DNA of 16,545 nt from a bacterium. GTDB lineage: Bacteria; Patescibacteriota; Minisyncoccia; Phycocordibacterales; Phycocordibacteraceae. Location of the stretch: positions 1 to 16,545 of the forward strand of contig JAJZRH010000003.1 of assembly GCA_021802795.1 (NCBI GenBank), given 5' to 3'. Position numbers and translations under genes: made by a program. Below are positions 13,157 to 16,545 of this stretch, in pieces. The notes below the pieces were generated by a model. That model had not been told where the DNA came from. It saw only the letters and a program-made list of their open reading frames with translations, and did not search any database. Position 1 is the first letter of the stretch. Each line of letters starts with the position of its first letter.

Positions 13157-13162
13157 CGGGAA

Positions 13163-14014
13163 ATGACGGACAAACAGATCGTCGTGCTCTACCACGGGAA
13201 GTGCCCGGACGGCTTCGGCGCGGCGTATGCCGCGTGGAAGAAATTCGGCGACTCGGCTGAATACATTCCCGTCGACCACGGTGATCCGCCGCCGAAAGGG
13301 CTTGAAGAGCGCGAGGTCTATCTTCTTGATTTCTCCTACGAGACACAGGAGCAGATGGATATGCTCGCTCGCATAACCAAGAGATTCGTGGTGCTTGACC
13401 ATCATGAAAGCGTCCGGAAATTCGTTGAGAGCACCCCGGAACATGTGTATGACGGGGATCGTTCCGGCGCATCGATATCCTGGGCGTATTTTCATCCGGA
13501 TGCGCCCTTGCCGCGCCTCATACGCCACCTTGAGGATGGCGATTTGTATCGGTACGCGCTTCCCGGCACGCGAGATATATTTTCGTATCTTCTTGTGCTA
13601 CCGACAGAATTTGAAGCATGGGACGCCTTTGCGCGCGAACTCGACGACGATGCCGCACGCCCCGAACTGTTGAAAAAAGCCGCCGCGTATACCGAATTTT
13701 TCAATGCACTTGCAAACATGTCGGCTGAGCGGGCGAAAAAAGTTTCTTTCGAAGGATATGAGGTCTTGTTCGTCGCGACGCATCCTGCGCAGACGATGCG
13801 TTCCTATGTCGGCAATCTGCTGTATCACAAGCTTCCGCCATTCGCCATCGTAGCAACCGCGCATCCGAACGGCTTCGGCGTATCTCTCCGCAGTGACGGG
13901 AGCGTAGACGTTTCCAAGATAGCCGCAAAATACGGGGGCGGCGGACACCCCGGCTCTGCTGGTTTCTTCGTCCCAAATAACAGTGAGATGCCGTGGAAAG
14001 AAATAGAGGGTTAA
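13163..14014 (+). CDS. DHH/DHHA1 phosphoesterase (NrnB-like)
   Basis: A 283-residue metal-dependent phosphoesterase. The DHH domain has HGKCPDG (11-17), DFSY (56-59) and the name-giving DHH (79-81). The C-terminal DHHA1 domain has KYGGGGHPGSAGF (256-268). Relatives hydrolyse nanoRNA, pAp or cyclic dinucleotide products in the cytosol. NrnB-type proteins share the H-G-x-C-x-D-G start, so short RNA turnover is the best guess. The ATG at 13163 follows a -10 box by 6 bases. Its TAA shares one base with the tsaD ATG (TAATG), so translation is likely coupled. Confidence 0.85.
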   Translation: MTDKQIVVLYHGKCPDGFGAAYAAWKKFGDSAEYIPVDHGDPPPKGLEEREVYLLDFSYETQEQMDMLARITKRFVVLDHHESVRKFVESTPEHVYDGDRSGASISWAYFHPDAPLPRLIRHLEDGDLYRYALPGTRDIFSYLLVLPTEFEAWDAFARELDDDAARPELLKKAAAYTEFFNALANMSAERAKKVSFEGYEVLFVATHPAQTMRSYVGNLLYHKLPPFAIVATAHPNGFGVSLRSDGSVDVSKIAAKYGGGGHPGSAGFFVPNNSEMPWKEIEG

Positions 14015-15198
14015 TGGGTATGAAAATACTCGCGATTGAGACCAGCTGCGACGAGACCGCGATAGCGATAGTGGAGGCGGAGGGCGATGAGAAGTCCGCG
14101 CGGTTCCGCGTGCTCGGGAACGCGCTCCTTTCACAGATAGAGATACACAAAGAATACGGCGGTGTCTTCCCCGCCCTCGCCAAACGCGAGCATGCGAAGA
14201 ATCTGGTTCCCATCTTGGAAGCCGCGCTCGAAGAAGCGGAACTCCTGCGTGAGGATACGCAGGCGATACCGGAAGAAACGCGCGAAAAAATCGTGAAGCT
14301 CCTTGAGCGCGAGCCGGGGCTGGAGGAACAGTTCTTGGAATTTGTTTCCGAGTGCGAAGCACCGGCGATAGACGCCATTGCGGTTACCGCCGGACCCGGG
14401 CTGGAACCGGCGCTCTGGGTCGGCATCAATTTCGCCAAAGCGCTCGCACTCCTCTGGGACAAGCCGCTCGTCGCGGTGAACCACATGGAAGGCCACATCC
14501 TCGCCGCCCTTCTTTCGGAAGAGAAGCGCGGCGAGGAATTTTCAATTTCTAATTTACAATTTCCAATTCTGGCGCTTCTCATTTCCGGCGGCCACACCGA
14601 ACTCGTGCTAATGAAGGAGTGGCTCTCCTACACGCTCATCGGGCAAACGCGCGACGACGCCGCGGGCGAAGCGTTCGATAAAGTCGCGCGCATGCTCTCC
14701 CTCCCCTACCCGGGCGGTCCGGAAATTTCAAAGCTCGCCGAAGAATTGCGCGAGGCGGGCGAGGCATCCGAGTTCACGCTCCCGCGGCCGATGCTCCACG
14801 ACGCGACCTGTGACTTCTCATTCGCCGGGCTCAAAACGGCGGTGCTGAATTTGCTCAAGACGCGCACGGACATCACCGCGCGCGAACGCCAGCACCTGGC
14901 GCGCGAATTTGAGGATGCCGTCGCCGAGGTACTGTGGAAGAAATCGGCGCGCGCGCTTGAGGATACCGGCGCGCAGACGCTTGTGCTCGGCGGCGGCGTC
15001 TCGGCCAACACGCACATCCGCCGCGAATTTGCGCACAAGATGAAATCCGAGCATCCGCACATTGCGCTCCGCATCCCCGCCGCCTCCCTCACCACCGATA
15101 ATGCCATCATGATAGCGCTCGCCGGGTTCTACCGCGCCCGGCGACAGGATTTTGCCGCCGACGTGAGTGCAAAAGGCAACCGCTCGCTCGCCTCATAA
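14014..15198 (+). CDS. tsaD: tRNA N6-adenosine threonylcarbamoyltransferase TsaD
   Basis: A 394-residue ASKHA-fold enzyme that transfers the threonylcarbamoyl group to A37 of ANN-reading tRNAs, together with TsaB and TsaE. It starts with ILAIETSCDETA (5-16). The metal-binding NHMEGH is at 156-161, SGGHT at 191-195, GEAFDKVARML and LPYPGG follow, and a late block LVLGGGVSANTHIR contacts nucleotide. The family is usually about 340 residues. The extra length comes from a charged insert at about 75-115 (Glu-rich) and a small AT-rich insert at 175-185 (FSISNLQFPI) between the HxxxH and SGGHT motifs. Start at 14014 (TAATG overlap) or 14020 are both possible. Confidence 0.95.
   Translation: MGMKILAIETSCDETAIAIVEAEGDEKSARFRVLGNALLSQIEIHKEYGGVFPALAKREHAKNLVPILEAALEEAELLREDTQAIPEETREKIVKLLEREPGLEEQFLEFVSECEAPAIDAIAVTAGPGLEPALWVGINFAKALALLWDKPLVAVNHMEGHILAALLSEEKRGEEFSISNLQFPILALLISGGHTELVLMKEWLSYTLIGQTRDDAAGEAFDKVARMLSLPYPGGPEISKLAEELREAGEASEFTLPRPMLHDATCDFSFAGLKTAVLNLLKTRTDITARERQHLAREFEDAVAEVLWKKSARALEDTGAQTLVLGGGVSANTHIRREFAHKMKSEHPHIALRIPAASLTTDNAIMIALAGFYRARRQDFAADVSAKGNRSLAS
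14537..14570. repeat. AT-rich micro-insertion inside tsaD
   Basis: A 34-base stretch with almost no G or C interrupts a GC-rich gene in frame. It contains two adjacent 14-mers, caatttctaattta (14543-14556) and caatttccaattct (14557-14570), identical at 11 of 14 positions. It encodes FSISNLQFPI. From memory, such strings recur in many Parcubacteria proteins and intergenic gaps, which suggests a mobile micro-repeat. Confidence 0.6.
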
Positions 15199-15221
15199 AG
15201 CGGGCGAAACCCCCTTATTTT

Positions 15222-15230
15222 TGCTATATT
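15222..15230 (+). promoter_or_regulatory. Extended -10 promoter of valS
   Basis: TGcTATATT ends 8 bases before the valS ATG. The 40-base gap between tsaD and valS has no Shine-Dalgarno site, no clear -35 and no terminator. Confidence 0.6.
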
Positions 15231-15238
15231 TCTAGGCA

Positions 15239-16545
15239 ATGGACGAGAAATTCCTAAAGCCATACGACGCAGGCGCGACCGAATCGCGCCTCTATGCCGA
15301 GTGGGAAAAGAGCGGCCTGTTTAACCCGGACGAGTGCGTGAAGCAGGGCACCACGCGCGCGGACGCACCGGCATACTCCATCGTGCTCCCGCCGCCGAAC
15401 GTCACCGGCCGCCTCCACATGGGCCACGCGCTCATGCTCGCCGTGGAGGATGTCTTCGTCCGCTTCAAGCGCATGCGCGGCTTCCGCACGCTCTGGCTGC
15501 CGGGTACCGACCACGCGGCCATCGCGACGCAGTCGGTCGTGGAGAAACAGATAAAAAAAGACGAGGGAAAGAGTCGCCACGACCTCGGCCGCGAAGAAAT
15601 GCTGAAGCGCATTGAAGCGTTCGCCGCGGCGAGCCACGATACCATCGTGAAGCAGATGAAGACGATGGGCGCGTCCTTGGACTGGTCGCGCGAAGCATTC
15701 ACGCTGGATGAAACGCGCAACCGCGCCGTCCGCAAAGTATTTAAGGATATGTATGACGCCGGTCTCATCTATCGCGGTCTGCGCATCGTGAACTGGGACC
15801 CGAAAGGCCAGACCACGATCTCGGACGACGAAATAGTCTACGAGGAGCGTGCGGCAAAGCTCTATACCTTCCGCTACAGCAAAGACTTCCCTATACCGGT
15901 CGCGACCACGCGTCCCGAGACAAAGGTGGGAGACGTCGGCGTCGCCGTGCACCCGGATGACGCGCGTTACAAAGAATTTGTCGGCAAAGAATACGACGCG
16001 GTCTTCTGCGATGTTCCGATCCATATAAAAATCGTCGCCGACAAAGCGGTGGACCCGGCGTTCGGCACGGGCGCGGTCGGCCTTACTCCTGCCCATAGCA
16101 ACGTAGACTGGGAGATCGCTGATCGGCACGAACTCTCGCACGAAGTCGTCGTCATCAACGAGTACGCAAAGATGGCCGTGCCCGGGCGGCTCTCCGGCCT
16201 TAAAACGACCGACGCGCGCGACGCAGTTGTTGAGTGGCTCCGGGACGAAGGGCTGCTCGAAAAAGAAGAGGACATCAAGCAGAACATCGCGACCGCCGAA
16301 CGCACCGGCGGCATTGTGGAACCTCTGCCAAAACTACAGTGGTGGGTCGACGTAAATAAAGAAGTCCCCGGGCGCGGGAAATCGCTCAAAGAGCTGATGC
16401 TTGAGTCGGTACGCTCCGGCGCTATCAAAATGATCCCCGAGCATTTTGATAAGACGTATTTCCATTGGATAGAGAACTTGCGCGATTGGTGCATTAGCCG
16501 CCAGATCTGGTACGGCCACCGCATCCCGGTCTGGTACCGCGGCGA
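15239..16545 (+). CDS. valS: Valyl-tRNA synthetase (partial, C-terminus beyond right edge)
   Basis: The first 435 codons of a class I synthetase that charges tRNA-Val. The class I signature occurs as PPPNVTGRLHMGHA (51-64), with HMGH for HIGH. GTDHAAIATQ follows, then the editing (CP1) domain with the ATTRPET motif (about 225) and the GTGAVGLTPAH segment. The late block DWCISRQIWYGHRIPVWY is typical of ValRS/IleRS. The full protein would be about 850-900 residues; KMSKS lies outside the window. The N-terminus MDEKFLKPYDAGATESRLYAEW fits the family. A matching tRNA-Val lies 4.4 kb upstream on the other strand. Confidence 0.96.
   Translation, partial: MDEKFLKPYDAGATESRLYAEWEKSGLFNPDECVKQGTTRADAPAYSIVLPPPNVTGRLHMGHALMLAVEDVFVRFKRMRGFRTLWLPGTDHAAIATQSVVEKQIKKDEGKSRHDLGREEMLKRIEAFAAASHDTIVKQMKTMGASLDWSREAFTLDETRNRAVRKVFKDMYDAGLIYRGLRIVNWDPKGQTTISDDEIVYEERAAKLYTFRYSKDFPIPVATTRPETKVGDVGVAVHPDDARYKEFVGKEYDAVFCDVPIHIKIVADKAVDPAFGTGAVGLTPAHSNVDWEIADRHELSHEVVVINEYAKMAVPGRLSGLKTTDARDAVVEWLRDEGLLEKEEDIKQNIATAERTGGIVEPLPKLQWWVDVNKEVPGRGKSLKELMLESVRSGAIKMIPEHFDKTYFHWIENLRDWCISRQIWYGHRIPVWYRG

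Noticed and set aside
15254..16141. Minus-strand open frame opposite valS (295 codons)
   Set aside because: It is an antisense shadow of valS with no recognisable motif or start signals.

Overview
The window looks like a piece of a GC-rich (about 60 percent by eye) genome from the Candidate Phyla Radiation (Patescibacteria), most likely a Parcubacteria/Kaiserbacteria-type lineage. That placement is an inference from four things: compact housekeeping genes with ATGA or TAATG overlaps, tRNA genes without encoded CCA, short repeat peptides of the 'NPVRN...ISNGVKK' and 'FSISNLQFPI' type inside proteins, and a near absence of Shine-Dalgarno sites in front of housekeeping genes. No search could be run.

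Layout. Positions 1-546 (minus) hold pth, cut by the left edge. A 567-760 hairpin-rich inverted-repeat element separates it from the plus-strand run lepB (874-1458), a HisRS-like protein (1455-2597), rpsU (2640-2900), ybeY (2906-3382), ftsA (3306-4466) and ftsZ (4553-5803). A terminator and a promoter-bearing repeat lead into a TrxB/AhpF-type flavoprotein (5919-6842) and a family 2 glycosyltransferase (6849-7583). Next come two divergent membrane proteins of unknown function (7646-8011 minus, 8206-8805 plus). A minus-strand pair follows, a DedA-family protein (9944-10579) and a GT4 glycosyltransferase (8859-9902). The 880-base gap 10580-11461 holds tRNA-Val(GAC) and tRNA-Ser(CGA) on the minus strand and tRNA-Glu(UUC) on the plus strand. 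The right part is plus strand: an RlmB-type rRNA methyltransferase (11462-12262), a second SAM methyltransferase (12259-13155), a DHH/DHHA1 phosphoesterase (13163-14014), tsaD (14014-15198) and the first 435 codons of valS (15239 to edge).

Theme. Most genes serve translation: recycling of peptidyl-tRNA, tRNA charging and t6A modification, rRNA methylation and maturation, and bS21. The others serve cell division, secretion and the cell envelope.

The most unusual structure is in the tRNA cluster. Each of the three tRNA genes lies beside a 97-147 base hairpin-rich element bounded by an antisense copy and then a sense copy of that tRNA's own terminal 15-20 bases, in the order tRNA end, antisense copy, sense copy. 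The copied end differs between elements and matches the adjacent tRNA, so this is not an ordinary transposon with fixed ends. The transcript could choose between folding the tRNA and pairing its end with the antisense copy. The second broad signal is that -10 boxes (often TGnTAnnnT) lie 6-9 bases before the start codon of pth, lepB, rpsU, trxB, rlmB, the DHH gene and valS, which points to leaderless transcripts. The accessory membrane genes and the GT4 gene have normal Shine-Dalgarno sites instead.
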